A stretch of DNA of 64,000 nt from Providencia rettgeri (GTDB lineage: Bacteria; Pseudomonadota; Gammaproteobacteria; Enterobacterales; Enterobacteriaceae), in the NCBI GenBank assembly GCA_900455085.1, contig UGTZ01000001.1:1642501-1706500 (forward strand), read 5' to 3'. A program made the position numbers and the translations under genes. Positions 53,505-63,111 of this stretch are shown here, one piece after another (the stretch's first letter is position 1; each line of letters begins with the position of its first letter). The notes below the pieces were generated by a model. The model ran no database searches and had not been told where the DNA came from. It saw only the letters and a list, made by a program, of their open reading frames with translations.

Positions 53505-54782
53505 GTGGGAAAAAATATCCAAGCCATTCGCGGTATGAATGATTACTTACCAGCTGACACGCGTGTATGGCAGAAAATCGAAGCAACATTGAAAAATATT
53601 TTACAGGGTTATGGTTTTAGTGAAATTCGTACCCCGATTGTAGAGCAGACCCCGCTATTTCGCAGAGCGATTGGTGAAGTGACGGATGTCGTTGAAAAAG
53701 AAATGTACACTTTCAATGACCGTAACGATGAGAGTCTGACATTACGCCCTGAAAATACCGCAGGTTGTGTCCGTGCAGGTATTGAGCATGGTTTGCTGTA
53801 CAATCAGGAACAGCGTTTGTGGTATTTAGGACCTATGTTCCGTTATGAGCGCCCACAAAAAGGCCGTTATCGTCAATTTCACCAGTTAGGGGCTGAAGTT
53901 TTTGGTCTTGCGGGTCCTGATATCGATGCTGAAGTCATCTTAATGACGGCACGCTGGTGGAAAGCGTTAGGCATTAGTGAGCATGTGACTTTAGAGCTGA
54001 ACTCGATTGGCTCATTAGAAGCGCGTGCCAATTACCGTGAGGCTTTAGTTGCTTTCTTAGAACAGCATAAAGACAAGCTGGATGAAGATTGTAAGCGTCG
54101 CATGTATACAAATCCTCTACGTGTTTTGGATTCTAAAAATCAAGAAATTCAGGCTTTATTGAATGATGCACCTGAACTGTTTGATTACCTTGATGTCGAA
54201 TCACGTGAGCACTTTGATGGCTTATGTAAGTTATTAGAAGCAGCAGGGGTTAAATACCGCGTTAATCAACGCTTAGTTCGTGGTCTTGACTACTACAACC
54301 GAACCGTTTTTGAATGGGTAACAACGGCACTGGGCTCACAAGGCACAGTTTGCGCGGGCGGTCGATATGACGGCTTAGTTGAACAATTAGGCGGTCGTGC
54401 AACACCTGCGGTTGGTTTTGCCATGGGTATGGAACGGATGGTGTTATTAGTCCAAGAAGTGAACCCAGAATTTACAGCGGATGCTTCAGTTGCTGATGTT
54501 TATCTTGCTTCTTTTGGCGAAGATAGCCAACAAGCAGCGATATTAGTAGCCGAAAAAGTACGTGATGCACTACCAACACTACGGTTAATGACTAACCACG
54601 GTGGTGGTAACTTCAAGAAACAGTTAGCAAGAGCGGACAAACAAGGCGCTAAAATTGCACTGATCTTGGGGGAAGATGAAATTAAAAATAGCCAAGTCAC
54701 ATTGAAAGATTTACGCACAGGCGTACAAGAAACTATTTCGCAGCAACTTATGGCGTCACGCATCGCCGAGTTATTAGGTTAA
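53505..54782 (+). CDS. hisS: Histidyl-tRNA synthetase
   Basis: 425 residues, class II synthetase: motif 2 FRYERPQKGRYRQFHQLGAE, histidine-binding LVRGLDYYNRTVFEW, and motif 3 AVGFAMGMERM. Starts with GTG (MGKNIQAIRGMNDYLP). It is followed 10 bases later by yfgM, as in E. coli. Confidence 0.97.
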   Translation: MGKNIQAIRGMNDYLPADTRVWQKIEATLKNILQGYGFSEIRTPIVEQTPLFRRAIGEVTDVVEKEMYTFNDRNDESLTLRPENTAGCVRAGIEHGLLYNQEQRLWYLGPMFRYERPQKGRYRQFHQLGAEVFGLAGPDIDAEVILMTARWWKALGISEHVTLELNSIGSLEARANYREALVAFLEQHKDKLDEDCKRRMYTNPLRVLDSKNQEIQALLNDAPELFDYLDVESREHFDGLCKLLEAAGVKYRVNQRLVRGLDYYNRTVFEWVTTALGSQGTVCAGGRYDGLVEQLGGRATPAVGFAMGMERMVLLVQEVNPEFTADASVADVYLASFGEDSQQAAILVAEKVRDALPTLRLMTNHGGGNFKKQLARADKQGAKIALILGEDEIKNSQVTLKDLRTGVQETISQQLMASRIAELLG

Positions 54783-54792
54783 GGAGAGACAA

Positions 54793-55416
54793 GTGGAAGT
54801 CTATACAAACGAAAATGATCAAGTCGATGCGATTAAACGCTTTTTTGCGAATAATGGCGTGGCATTAGTTGTTGGCCTTGTAATTGGCGTTGGTGGTGTG
54901 TTTGGTTGGAACTACTGGCAGTCTCATAAAACGAATGTACTGCAGGAAAGCGCTCAAAAGTTTGAAGCAGTAAATAGCCAATTACGTTCAGGCTCAGAGC
55001 AAGGCATTGTTGCAGCGCAAAAATTCGCGGCTGAAACCGACGATGTATACAGTGCGATGATGGGCTTAGAGCTTGCACAAATCGCGGTGGATAAAGGCGA
55101 TTTAGCTAATGCACAAACTGCATTGACCAATGCACTAGCCAAGGCAAAAACCGTGGATATGCAAGATTTAATTAACTTGCGTTTAGCTCGAGTCCAATTA
55201 GCCCAAGGTGATGCTGATGGCGCGATAGCGTCAGTTGCAAATATTAAAAGTAAATCATGGCAAGCAACGGCACAGGATGTCCGTGGTGATGCTTTACTCC
55301 ATAAGGGCGATAAAGCTGGTGCAAAAGCCGCTTATGCTCAGGGGTTAGAAAGTGAAGGCTCTCAATCTATTAGAGGTATTTTGACTCTGAAGTTGAACAA
55401 CGTATCTAATTCATAA
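54793..55416 (+). CDS. yfgM: YfgM, inner-membrane ancillary translocon protein
   Basis: 207 residues: short cytoplasmic N-terminus, one membrane segment at about 23-40 (ALVVGLVIGVGGVFGWNYW), and a periplasmic TPR-like domain. YfgM associates with PpiD and the SecYEG translocon and links to envelope stress. GTG start after AAGGAGAG. It lies between hisS and bamB in the conserved order. Confidence 0.94.
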   Translation: MEVYTNENDQVDAIKRFFANNGVALVVGLVIGVGGVFGWNYWQSHKTNVLQESAQKFEAVNSQLRSGSEQGIVAAQKFAAETDDVYSAMMGLELAQIAVDKGDLANAQTALTNALAKAKTVDMQDLINLRLARVQLAQGDADGAIASVANIKSKSWQATAQDVRGDALLHKGDKAGAKAAYAQGLESEGSQSIRGILTLKLNNVSNS

Positions 55417-55436
55417 GAAGAAAGGAAACGACAAAC

Positions 55437-56609
55437 ATGCAGTTGCGCAAAACACTTTTAGTTGGCCTAGTCGCTTCAGCTTTACTTGCCGGTTGTTCCA
55501 GCGAAACTGATTCTATTATCATGGCGCCACTTCCACAGGTTGAAAATCAATTCACCCCATCAATTGTTTGGGATAAATCGGTTGGAAATGGTGTTGAACA
55601 ATTTTATTCTGAATTATCACCTGTTTGGGATGGTTCAGCGGTTTATGCAGCAGACCGCAAAGGTTTAGTTAAAGCCTTTGAACTCGATAGTGGCAAAGAA
55701 CTGTGGTCAGTCGATTTATCTAAACGCACGGGTTTTCTTTCTGCTAACTTATCGGCATTGCTATCAGGTGGTTTAACCGTTGATGGTGATAAAATTTTTG
55801 TGGGTACTGAGCGCGGAACCGTTATTGCTCTGAACAAAGAAGATGGCCAAGTTGCTTGGGATGTCGAAGTTGCAGGCGAAGCCCTTTCTAAACCTGTTGT
55901 GAGTAACGACTTTGTTATTATTCACACCAGTAATGGTCAACTACAAGCTTTAGATGTCAATAGTGGTGAAATCAAGTGGACCGTTAATATGGATACCCCG
56001 TCGTTGTCATTACGTGGTGAATCTGCTCCTGCGGTTGCTTTTGGTGCTGCGATTGTCGGTGGGGATAATGGCCGTGTCAGTGCGGTGCTATTGTCTCAAG
56101 GTCAGTTAATTTGGCAACAACGTATTTCTCAAGTGACAAGTTCGACAGAAATCGGTCGCTTAAATGATGTCGATATGACACCAATTATTGATGACGGTAA
56201 AGTGTATGCGATTGCCTATAATGGTACTTTAGCCGCACTGGATATGCGTTCAGGTCAAATTCTGTGGAAACGCGAGCTTGGCTCAATCAATGACATGGTG
56301 ATGTCAGGTGAAAACCTGTATCTTGTCGACCAGAATGATCGCGTGTTATCTGTTCGTAAAAGCGATGGTGTAACGCTGTGGACACAGGAAGAACTGCTAA
56401 ACCGCGGGCTATCTGCGCCAGAAATGTATAATGGCTATCTTGTGGTCGGTGATAAAGAAGGTTATCTGCATTGGTTAGATATGAGTACGGGCGGGTTTGT
56501 AGCACAAAACAAATTAAACAGCTCCGGTATCCACAGTCGTCCAGTGGTTGCAAGTGATAAGCTAATGGTTCAGACAAAAAACGGAACAGTTTACCTGTTA
56601 ACACGTTAA
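55437..56609 (+). CDS. bamB: Outer-membrane assembly lipoprotein BamB
   Basis: 390 residues; lipobox Cys20 in LLAGCSSE, then an eight-bladed PQQ-type beta-propeller (repeated blades such as VAWDVEVAGEALSKP, ILWKRELGSIND). It is a subunit of the BAM complex that inserts beta-barrel proteins. 20 bases after yfgM. Confidence 0.97.
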   Translation: MQLRKTLLVGLVASALLAGCSSETDSIIMAPLPQVENQFTPSIVWDKSVGNGVEQFYSELSPVWDGSAVYAADRKGLVKAFELDSGKELWSVDLSKRTGFLSANLSALLSGGLTVDGDKIFVGTERGTVIALNKEDGQVAWDVEVAGEALSKPVVSNDFVIIHTSNGQLQALDVNSGEIKWTVNMDTPSLSLRGESAPAVAFGAAIVGGDNGRVSAVLLSQGQLIWQQRISQVTSSTEIGRLNDVDMTPIIDDGKVYAIAYNGTLAALDMRSGQILWKRELGSINDMVMSGENLYLVDQNDRVLSVRKSDGVTLWTQEELLNRGLSAPEMYNGYLVVGDKEGYLHWLDMSTGGFVAQNKLNSSGIHSRPVVASDKLMVQTKNGTVYLLTR

Positions 56610-56643
56610 TTTTCTGACAAACCGCCAATTTATCGATAAAATC

Positions 56644-56680
56644 AACGGTTCCTGAAGATAGGAGCCGTTTCGTTTTTTTG
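56644..56680 (+). terminator. Terminator of bamB
   Basis: AACGGTTCCT (56644-56653) and AGGAGCCGTT (56660-56669) form a 10-bp stem with one G-U pair, followed by TCGTTTTTTT. Confidence 0.88.
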
Positions 56681-56739
56681 TTTTCTGAGTTAAAGCCTCA
56701 GAATTCCTTTAGTTAATAAAAGTTGTGAGGCATCTAAAA

Positions 56740-58218
56740 ATGATACCCGTCGTAGCGCTGGTAGGGCGTCCAAACGTAGGAAAATCCACGTTATTTAACC
56801 GTTTAACCCGTACCCGTGACGCATTAGTAGCGGACTTTCCCGGTCTGACTCGTGATCGTAAATATGGTCGTGCTGAAGTTGAAGGGCACGAGTTCATTAT
56901 TATTGACACGGGTGGTATCGATGGGACTGAGGAAGGCGTAGAAACACACATGGCCGCACAGTCCTTGCAAGCAATTGAAGAGGCAGACATTGTTCTGTTT
57001 ATGGTTGATGCAAGAGCTGGGTTAATGCCCGCTGATGAAGGCATTGCCAAACACCTTCGTAGTCGCAAGAAAAAAACCTATTTAGTCGCGAACAAAACCG
57101 ATGGAATTGATGTAACTACGGCAATCGGAGATTTTTACTCGCTTGGCCTAGGCGAAATTCATCCGATCGCGGCATCACATGGTCGCGGTGTTACTCAGTT
57201 AATTGAACAGTCGTTGAAACCTTTTGTGGAAGAAGACGAGGAAGAAGTTGAGTTGACCGAGGAAGAAGAAAATGCGGCATATTGGGCTGAGTTAGAAGCT
57301 CAAGGTGAGCTTGATGAAGACGAAGAAGATGACTTTGACCCAACAACATTACCGATTAAATTAGCTATCGTTGGCCGTCCGAATGTCGGTAAATCGACAT
57401 TAACCAACCGTATTTTAGGTGAAGAACGTGTTGTGGTGTTTGATATGCCAGGAACCACACGTGACAGCATTTACATCCCAATGGAACGCGATGAGCGTGA
57501 GTATATTTTAATCGATACCGCTGGTGTGCGTAAGCGTGGAAAAGTTACAGAAACAGTGGAAAAATTCTCTGTTATCAAAACATTGCAAGCGATTGAAGAC
57601 GCGAACGTCGTACTCTTAGTTATCGATGCACGCGAAGGTATTTCAGACCAAGATTTATCTTTACTTGGCTTTATCCTCAATGCGGGGCGCTCATTGGTGA
57701 TTGCAGTCAATAAATGGGATGGTATGAAGCCAGAAGACCGCGAGCACGTAAAAGATATGCTTGAGTTGCGTCTTGGTTTTGTTGATTTCGCGCGTATTCA
57801 CTTTATTTCTGCACTACATGGTAGTGGAGTGGGTAATTTATTTGAATCAGTGCAAGAAGCTTATGAGTCTGCAACTCGTCGTGTAGGTACTGCATTATTA
57901 ACTCGTATCATGAAGATGGCAGAAGATGAGCACCAACCGCCACTTATTCGTGGTCGTCGTGTTAAAATGAAGTATGCCCATGCTGGGGGACACAATCCAC
58001 CAATTGTGGTGATCCACGGCAACCAGGTCTCTGATTTGCCAGACAGCTACAAACGTTATTTGATGAACTACTTCCGTCGTTCATTACAAGTGATGGGCAC
58101 ACCAATTCGAATTCTGTTTAAAGAGGGAGAAAACCCTTATGCAGATAAGAAAAATAAGTTAACGCCAACCCAGTTGCGTAAGCGTAAGCGTTTGATGCAA
58201 CACTTGAAAAAACGCTAA
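56740..58218 (+). CDS. der: Ribosome assembly GTPase Der (EngA)
   Basis: 492 residues: two tandem GTPase domains, each with GRPNVGKST and DTGG or DTAG motifs, joined by an acidic linker, then a C-terminal KH-like domain. It is needed for 50S subunit maturation. ATG 56740 follows GTGAGG and gives MIPVVALVGRPNVGKST; the in-frame alternative at 56725 is less likely. Synteny with E. coli ends after this gene. Confidence 0.97.
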   Translation: MIPVVALVGRPNVGKSTLFNRLTRTRDALVADFPGLTRDRKYGRAEVEGHEFIIIDTGGIDGTEEGVETHMAAQSLQAIEEADIVLFMVDARAGLMPADEGIAKHLRSRKKKTYLVANKTDGIDVTTAIGDFYSLGLGEIHPIAASHGRGVTQLIEQSLKPFVEEDEEEVELTEEEENAAYWAELEAQGELDEDEEDDFDPTTLPIKLAIVGRPNVGKSTLTNRILGEERVVVFDMPGTTRDSIYIPMERDEREYILIDTAGVRKRGKVTETVEKFSVIKTLQAIEDANVVLLVIDAREGISDQDLSLLGFILNAGRSLVIAVNKWDGMKPEDREHVKDMLELRLGFVDFARIHFISALHGSGVGNLFESVQEAYESATRRVGTALLTRIMKMAEDEHQPPLIRGRRVKMKYAHAGGHNPPIVVIHGNQVSDLPDSYKRYLMNYFRRSLQVMGTPIRILFKEGENPYADKKNKLTPTQLRKRKRLMQHLKKR

Positions 58219-58263
58219 TCAATAAGGTGCTAATGAAGGTTTAATTAACCCTATGAATGCATA

Positions 58264-58300
58264 AAAGCCGTAACAAAATTATTATGTTACGGCTTTTTGA
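58264..58300 (+). terminator. Terminator of der
   Basis: AAAGCCGTAAC (58264-58274) and GTTACGGCTTT (58286-58296) form an 11-bp stem followed by TTTGAT. Confidence 0.92.
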
Positions 58301-58398
58301 TATTACCTGGGTTAATACTTTAAGAATGAATATCATCCTTACGTTACCAACATGTATCATGATGGATGTAGGGTAAGAATTAAAGATTGAGGAAAATT

Positions 58399-59268
58399 AT
58401 GGACACTCGTTCTTCTACACGTTTAAACAAATATATTAGTGAAAGTGGTATTTGCTCAAGACGTGAAGCTGACCGTTATATTGAACAAGGTAATGTATTT
58501 ATTAATGGTAAGCGTGCAGGAATTGGCGACCAAGTTTTCTCTGGTGACGTAGTAAAAGTTAATGGGCAATTAATCGAACCGCGTAATGAAGAAGATTTAG
58601 TGTTAATCGCACTCAATAAACCAGTCGGTATTGTCAGTACGACAGAGAGTGGTGAAAAAGATAATATTGTTGATTATGTTAACCACAGCACCCGAATTTT
58701 TCCAATTGGCCGCTTAGATAAAGACTCTCAAGGGCTAATTTTTCTCACTAATCATGGGGATTTGGTGAATAAAATTTTACGGGCAGGTAATTCTCATGAG
58801 AAAGAGTATTTAGTTACCGTCAATAAACCCGTAACAGATGATTTTATTCGTGGAATGGGGGCTGGAGTACCCATTCTTGGAACAATGACGAAAAAATGTA
58901 AGGTTAAGAAAGAGGCTCCTTTTGTTTTTAGAATTACGCTTGTGCAGGGACTAAACCGTCAAATTCGTCGTATGTGTGAGCATTTTGGCTTTGAGGTCAC
59001 CAAACTTGAACGCGTTCGCATCATGAATGTTAAATTGACAGGCATTCCTGTCGGGGAGTGGCGTGATTTAACCGATGATGAATTGATTGAATTATTTGAT
59101 ATGATGGAAAAATCTGAATCAGACGTAAAATCGAAAAAGCCACAGAAGTCAGCCTCTGCGAATAAAAGTAATACAAAGCAGACTTCGCCAAGTAAACCCA
59201 AAGTAAAACCAGAAAACCCGACACGCAAAAAGTTTACACAACCAGGCAGAAAAAAGAAAAAACGTTAA
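58399..59268 (+). CDS. rluF: 23S rRNA/tRNA pseudouridine synthase RluF
   Basis: 289 residues, closely related to E. coli RluF: N-terminal S4 domain (RLNKYISESGICSRREADRYIEQGNVFINGKRA), catalytic GRLDKDSQGLIFLTNHGDL with the active-site Asp, and GLNRQIRRMCEHFGF. The C-terminal 50 residues are a Lys-rich tail ending GRKKKKR. It makes pseudouridine 2604 of 23S rRNA and position 35 of tRNA-Tyr. ATG 58399 after GAGGA. Confidence 0.94.
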   Translation: MDTRSSTRLNKYISESGICSRREADRYIEQGNVFINGKRAGIGDQVFSGDVVKVNGQLIEPRNEEDLVLIALNKPVGIVSTTESGEKDNIVDYVNHSTRIFPIGRLDKDSQGLIFLTNHGDLVNKILRAGNSHEKEYLVTVNKPVTDDFIRGMGAGVPILGTMTKKCKVKKEAPFVFRITLVQGLNRQIRRMCEHFGFEVTKLERVRIMNVKLTGIPVGEWRDLTDDELIELFDMMEKSESDVKSKKPQKSASANKSNTKQTSPSKPKVKPENPTRKKFTQPGRKKKKR

Positions 59269-59387
59269 CGTGCAGGTTTGATTAATAAGGCTGAATGAAA
59301 GAGCCGCTTCAAGCTCTTTAGTATCGGCCTTCATGTTTTAAGAAAAATTAATCCCAAAAATAGTTTAATGCCATTTAGCGATATATA
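59269..59387. other. Spacer between convergent rluF and the protease gene
   Basis: Contains a nested hairpin (AAAGAGC / GCTCTTT near 59299-59321 inside AAGGC / GCCTT) without a T-run. No emfourin-like inhibitor gene is seen here, although in Serratia such a gene accompanies the protealysin gene. Confidence 0.5.
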
Positions 59388-60527
59388 TTATTGTGAATCA
59401 AATTCAATCCCAACATCTAACCAGCTTTGTCGTGTTTTTTGTGCGATAGTACCATCAAACAGTTTGTTAGCCGCTCGGATCGTTGCATTAGCAAATTCGA
59501 TGAAGTTGGCTCTCTTTGTCACATTATTGTCAGACACGGCTTCAAGCCAAATTTTACCGGCGATGTCCCATGTATAACCTCCAAGACTCTTAGCTAATAG
59601 GTAAAAGGCTCTATTTGGGATACCTGAATTAATATGTACGCCGCCATTGTCAATAAAAATAGGTAAATCCTGATATTGAGACATATGACCAACTTGCGGA
59701 TCTCTATCATCGTCAGAAAGATAATATGCATCCCCAGGATTTATCATAGAACGTAGTGCCGGCGCATTTATTTGGTCAATAAATAAATTTTCGCCTAGTA
59801 GCCAATTAGAAGTATCGGCTGTTTCATTATTTAAATATTGTTTCACCATAATCCCAAGTACATCTGCGACAGACTCATTGAGCGCACCAGATTGGCAAGT
59901 ATATCTAAAATCAGCTTTTGAACTAATAAAGCCGTGAGCCAGTTCGTGAGCGATTATATCGATGTCATTATAGAATGGGCCAAAAACGATTCCATCCCCG
60001 TCACCAAAGAAAATAGCTTGAGAATTCCAAAATGCATTAGCGTAGTTTGTTCCATAATGGATAACCGCATTAATATCAGCAGAACAGCCAAAAATTTGGT
60101 CAATATTTAATTTTTCCTTAAAAAAGGTACGGATAATGCCAATTGAATTAAATACTTGCCCCGCTGGTTCTGATGGCGCATGAGTATCTTCTTCGCGCAT
60201 AATCACCGCGTAGTCATCATGTGGCATATGGCTATCAGGTGAAAGTCCTGAACGTTCACAAATTGGCAGGTCGGAATGCCAGTGGTTTTTATGTGGGACA
60301 GGGCGTTGAGCATCGCGAATAAAGCGATTATAGCGCTTTCCTATCATATCTATAGGGCAAGCTGAAAGATTATTGCGGTGGAGTAATGCATCTTCATGTG
60401 AATAGGTTCGGCTCATAATATCATTGATATGCGTGAGCGTTGATTTTAAGTCTGTGTGGCCTGATTTAGTGACTAAACTTGCTAATAAACAAGGTGATAA
60501 TAATGAACGGCCTAAAATTTGATTCAT
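59388..60527 (-). CDS. Protealysin-like M4 metalloprotease
   Basis: 379 residues. Zinc motif HELAH at 194-198 with the catalytic Glu195, third ligand Glu218 in NESVAD, and GVHINSGIPNRAFYLLAKSLGGYTWDIAGKIWLEAV supplying the transition-state His. There is no signal peptide; a short N-terminal region could serve as a propeptide as in protealysin. ATG 60527 follows TGGAG at a good distance. Family members act inside cells or on host actin when released. The region about 55-115 is divergent from known protealysins, so substrate is unknown. No emfourin inhibitor gene is adjacent. Confidence 0.87.
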   Translation of the reverse strand: MNQILGRSLLSPCLLASLVTKSGHTDLKSTLTHINDIMSRTYSHEDALLHRNNLSACPIDMIGKRYNRFIRDAQRPVPHKNHWHSDLPICERSGLSPDSHMPHDDYAVIMREEDTHAPSEPAGQVFNSIGIIRTFFKEKLNIDQIFGCSADINAVIHYGTNYANAFWNSQAIFFGDGDGIVFGPFYNDIDIIAHELAHGFISSKADFRYTCQSGALNESVADVLGIMVKQYLNNETADTSNWLLGENLFIDQINAPALRSMINPGDAYYLSDDDRDPQVGHMSQYQDLPIFIDNGGVHINSGIPNRAFYLLAKSLGGYTWDIAGKIWLEAVSDNNVTKRANFIEFANATIRAANKLFDGTIAQKTRQSWLDVGIEFDSQ

Positions 60528-60635
60528 ATTACAACTCCATTCAGTTGGGTGAAATGGAATCATAATCTGTCGTGATTGACTTGTAACTACTTGATATTTA
60601 AGATTTATAATCAACAATTATTATTTTATGTTAGA

Positions 60636-60662
60636 AAGGTAGAACGGTTATTTTTCTACCTT
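60636..60662 (-). terminator. Hairpin between hemF and the protease gene
   Basis: AAGGTAGAA (60636-60644) and TTCTACCTT (60654-60662) form a 9-bp perfect stem with a 9-base loop, 24 bases after the hemF stop on the minus strand. The T-tract is weak, so termination may be partial. Confidence 0.55.
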
Positions 60663-60685
60663 AATTTATAAACCAGTGTTATCAA

Positions 60686-61603
60686 TTATGGCGAAACCCA
60701 CTCTTTATTTAAGACTAAAAATTCAGTATAGAGGGCAGCTTCTGGGCTATTAGGTTCTGGATGATAGTCGTATTCCCAGCGAACAAGCGGTGGCATTGAC
60801 ATTAAAATTGACTCTGTGCGGCCTCCGCTTTGTAAGCCAAATAATGTACCTCTATCCCATACTAAGTTAAATTCTACGTAGCGACCACGACGATATAATT
60901 GGAATTGACGTTCTCTTTCACCCCATGAATGAGCTCGGCGTTTTTCAATAATCGGGACATAGGCATCTAAAAAACCATTACCCACGGCTTGAGTGAAGCT
61001 AAAACAAGACTCAAAACCACCTTGGTTAAGGTCATCATAAAATAGCCCACCAACACCTCGAGGTTCATTTCTATGTTTCAGGAAAAAGTATTCATCGCAC
61101 CAATTTTTATATTTAGGATATACATCAGCCCCATAAGGGCGACATAGATCACGAGCAACGGTATGCCAGTGGATGACATCTTCATGAAAACCATAGAAAG
61201 GGGTTAAATCAAAACCGCCACCAAACCACCAAACGGGCTCACAACCTTCTTTTTCAGCGATAAAGAAACGAACATTAGCATGGGTAGTTGGAATGTAAGG
61301 ATTCAGAGGGTGAATAACAAGAGAGACGCCCATTGCTTGGTAGCTACGGCCAGTAAGCTCGGGCCGATGTGCAGAGGCTGATGCTGGCAACTTTTCTCCT
61401 TTAATATGTGAGAAGTTAACCCCAGCTTGTTCAAATAATGCGCCTTTCGTTAGTATTCGGCTACGACCGCCACCACCTTCAGCTCGCTCCCATGTTTGTT
61501 CTAGAAAAGTTTCCTTACCATCTAGCTCAGTAATTTTTTGGCAAATAGTCTCTTGCAAGTTCTGCAAATAGGCTTTTACGCGATCAATATCTGGGTAATT
61601 CAT
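60686..61603 (-). CDS. hemF: Oxygen-dependent coproporphyrinogen III oxidase
   Basis: 305 residues with the family signature FFIAEKEGCEPVWWFGGGFDLTPFYGF and FNLVWDRGTLFGLQSGGRTESILMSMPP. It converts coproporphyrinogen III to protoporphyrinogen IX in haem synthesis under air. ATG 61603 gives MNYPDIDRVKAYL; the frame upstream has no ribosome site. Divergent from ypeA. Confidence 0.97.
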   Translation of the reverse strand: MNYPDIDRVKAYLQNLQETICQKITELDGKETFLEQTWERAEGGGGRSRILTKGALFEQAGVNFSHIKGEKLPASASAHRPELTGRSYQAMGVSLVIHPLNPYIPTTHANVRFFIAEKEGCEPVWWFGGGFDLTPFYGFHEDVIHWHTVARDLCRPYGADVYPKYKNWCDEYFFLKHRNEPRGVGGLFYDDLNQGGFESCFSFTQAVGNGFLDAYVPIIEKRRAHSWGERERQFQLYRRGRYVEFNLVWDRGTLFGLQSGGRTESILMSMPPLVRWEYDYHPEPNSPEAALYTEFLVLNKEWVSP

Positions 61604-61739
61604 TGTTTTATAATAGAACCATAGCAAAAAAATAATGGTTAAAGTATACCCTTTTGCTCGAAGAAAGGCATATTGAATATTGATTGTGTTGCAAAAGCAG
61701 AGATAATGGCAGAAAGATTAGCTTAAGTAGGCAAATGAG

Positions 61740-62171
61740 ATGGAAATACGAGTCTTTCGGCAAAGTGATTATGAAGACGTCCTGACCTTATGGGAGCGTT
61801 GTGCTCTCAATGAATTTTCAGGTGATCCTGAACTCGATATTGAACGCAAATTACAGTGTGGGGCCGACTTATTTTTAGTGGCTGAAGTTGCCGGTGAAGT
61901 TGTCGGTACTATTATGGGGGGCTACGATGGCATTCGTGGTACCGCTGTTTATCTTGCTGTTCACCCTGAATATCGCGGTCGTGGTATTGCTAATGCATTA
62001 GTGAGTCGACTAGAAAAAAAACTGATAGCCAGAGGCTGCGGAAGAATAGAGTTATTAGTGAGTGAAGAGTCTGATGCGGCTATTTGTATGTTTGAAAAAA
62101 TGTTGTATGAAGAAGAACAACCTGAACGTTTGATTTATTCGAAAAAATTAACGCACGAAACGGATTTTTAA
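61740..62171 (+). CDS. ypeA: GNAT-family acetyltransferase YpeA
   Basis: 143 residues with the acetyl-CoA loop RGRGIANAL (79-87) and the YpeA start MEIRVFRQSDYEDVLTLWERC. E. coli YpeA is of the same length; its substrate is not firmly known, so only the acetyl-transfer chemistry is supported. Confidence 0.9.
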   Translation: MEIRVFRQSDYEDVLTLWERCALNEFSGDPELDIERKLQCGADLFLVAEVAGEVVGTIMGGYDGIRGTAVYLAVHPEYRGRGIANALVSRLEKKLIARGCGRIELLVSEESDAAICMFEKMLYEEEQPERLIYSKKLTHETDF

Positions 62172-62201
62172 GTTAATTGACTATTTATTTAACTTTCTAT
62201 G

Positions 62202-62230
62202 GGAATGTTTTAGTAAATAGATTGTCACAA
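62202..62230 (+). promoter_or_regulatory. Candidate sigma-E promoter of yfeY
   Basis: GGAATGT (62202-62208) and GTCACAA (62224-62230) with 15 bases between fit the envelope-stress sigma-E pattern GGAACTT-N15/16-GTCAAA fairly well. E. coli yfeY is a known sigma-E gene. Confidence 0.5.
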
Positions 62231-62262
62231 TATGCATTATGCGACTCATAAAAGAGGATGAT

Positions 62263-62868
62263 ATGTCCCAACATGCAAAGTTGAACAGTAATAATGGATT
62301 ATCGCCGTTGTTGAAGGTTTCTCTACTCTGTGGAGCCGCCTTGTTATCAGGGTGTGCGGGTGTGAAGGTTTTTTCGCCATCGACTTGGTTTAGTGGCCCT
62401 CTGGTAGTTTCTAGCTCAGGGCTTGGCCAAGTGACCAGTTTTACACCAATGCAAGCGGATATCATTAAGAAACAGCTTAATGACCGTTATACACTACGCA
62501 GCGGTATGCAAATGGAAAGTGGGGATGTGGTCACAGTTTTCCAAGGTATGGATGACAATGAAGTAAAATTAGAAATAGTGGGCCCTGAGCACGGTTATGT
62601 CTCACGTATTACGGTGAGTGATCCAAATATCGTCACCGAATGGGGGCCTACAATTGGTACTGAATTTAGCGAAATTTACCAAAAAGCCTTCGGTATTTGC
62701 GGCTTAGGTGAACGAGTCAATGACGTTCCGACTATTGAATGTAATTCACCGCAATCAAATAAAGTGGTCTACCGTTTTACAGGTAAATGGCAAGGGCCAG
62801 AAGATTTAATGCCTCCAGATGATGACCTAAAAACATGGCAAATCTCACAAATTATTTGGCATAAATAG
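62263..62868 (+). CDS. yfeY: RpoE-regulated lipoprotein YfeY
   Basis: 201 residues: lipobox Cys31 in ALLSGCAG, then a compact globular domain resembling E. coli YfeY (VFSPSTWFSGPLVVSSSGLGQVT). ATG 62263 follows AAAGAGGATGAT; eight codons upstream belong to the leader. The function is unknown; the envelope location and a sigma-E-like promoter suggest a stress role. Confidence 0.88.
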   Translation: MSQHAKLNSNNGLSPLLKVSLLCGAALLSGCAGVKVFSPSTWFSGPLVVSSSGLGQVTSFTPMQADIIKKQLNDRYTLRSGMQMESGDVVTVFQGMDDNEVKLEIVGPEHGYVSRITVSDPNIVTEWGPTIGTEFSEIYQKAFGICGLGERVNDVPTIECNSPQSNKVVYRFTGKWQGPEDLMPPDDDLKTWQISQIIWHK

Positions 62869-62883
62869 TTTTATTTCGTTAAT

Positions 62884-62916
62884 GATATCGCCGGGCCTAT
62901 TCAGACTGGCGATATC
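62884..62916 (+). terminator. Inverted repeat after yfeY, probable terminator
   Basis: GATATCGCC (62884-62892) and GGCGATATC (62908-62916) pair perfectly with a 15-base loop; the following bases are only moderately T-rich. Confidence 0.6.
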
Positions 62917-63111
62917 TTCCCATTAATACTTCTTTTTCGTTGTTTTCAAAGAAATTTCCCCTTTCTTAAATTTTCTTTCTTATAATAGGCCTGAAACCTA
63001 TATTCCCTTGCGTTAAAACAAGGTGAACATCATGGCGATAAGATAGGATATTAATATCGTTTTATATAAGAAATAGGTTATATAACATATTCATTTTACG
63101 AGGTTTACCGT

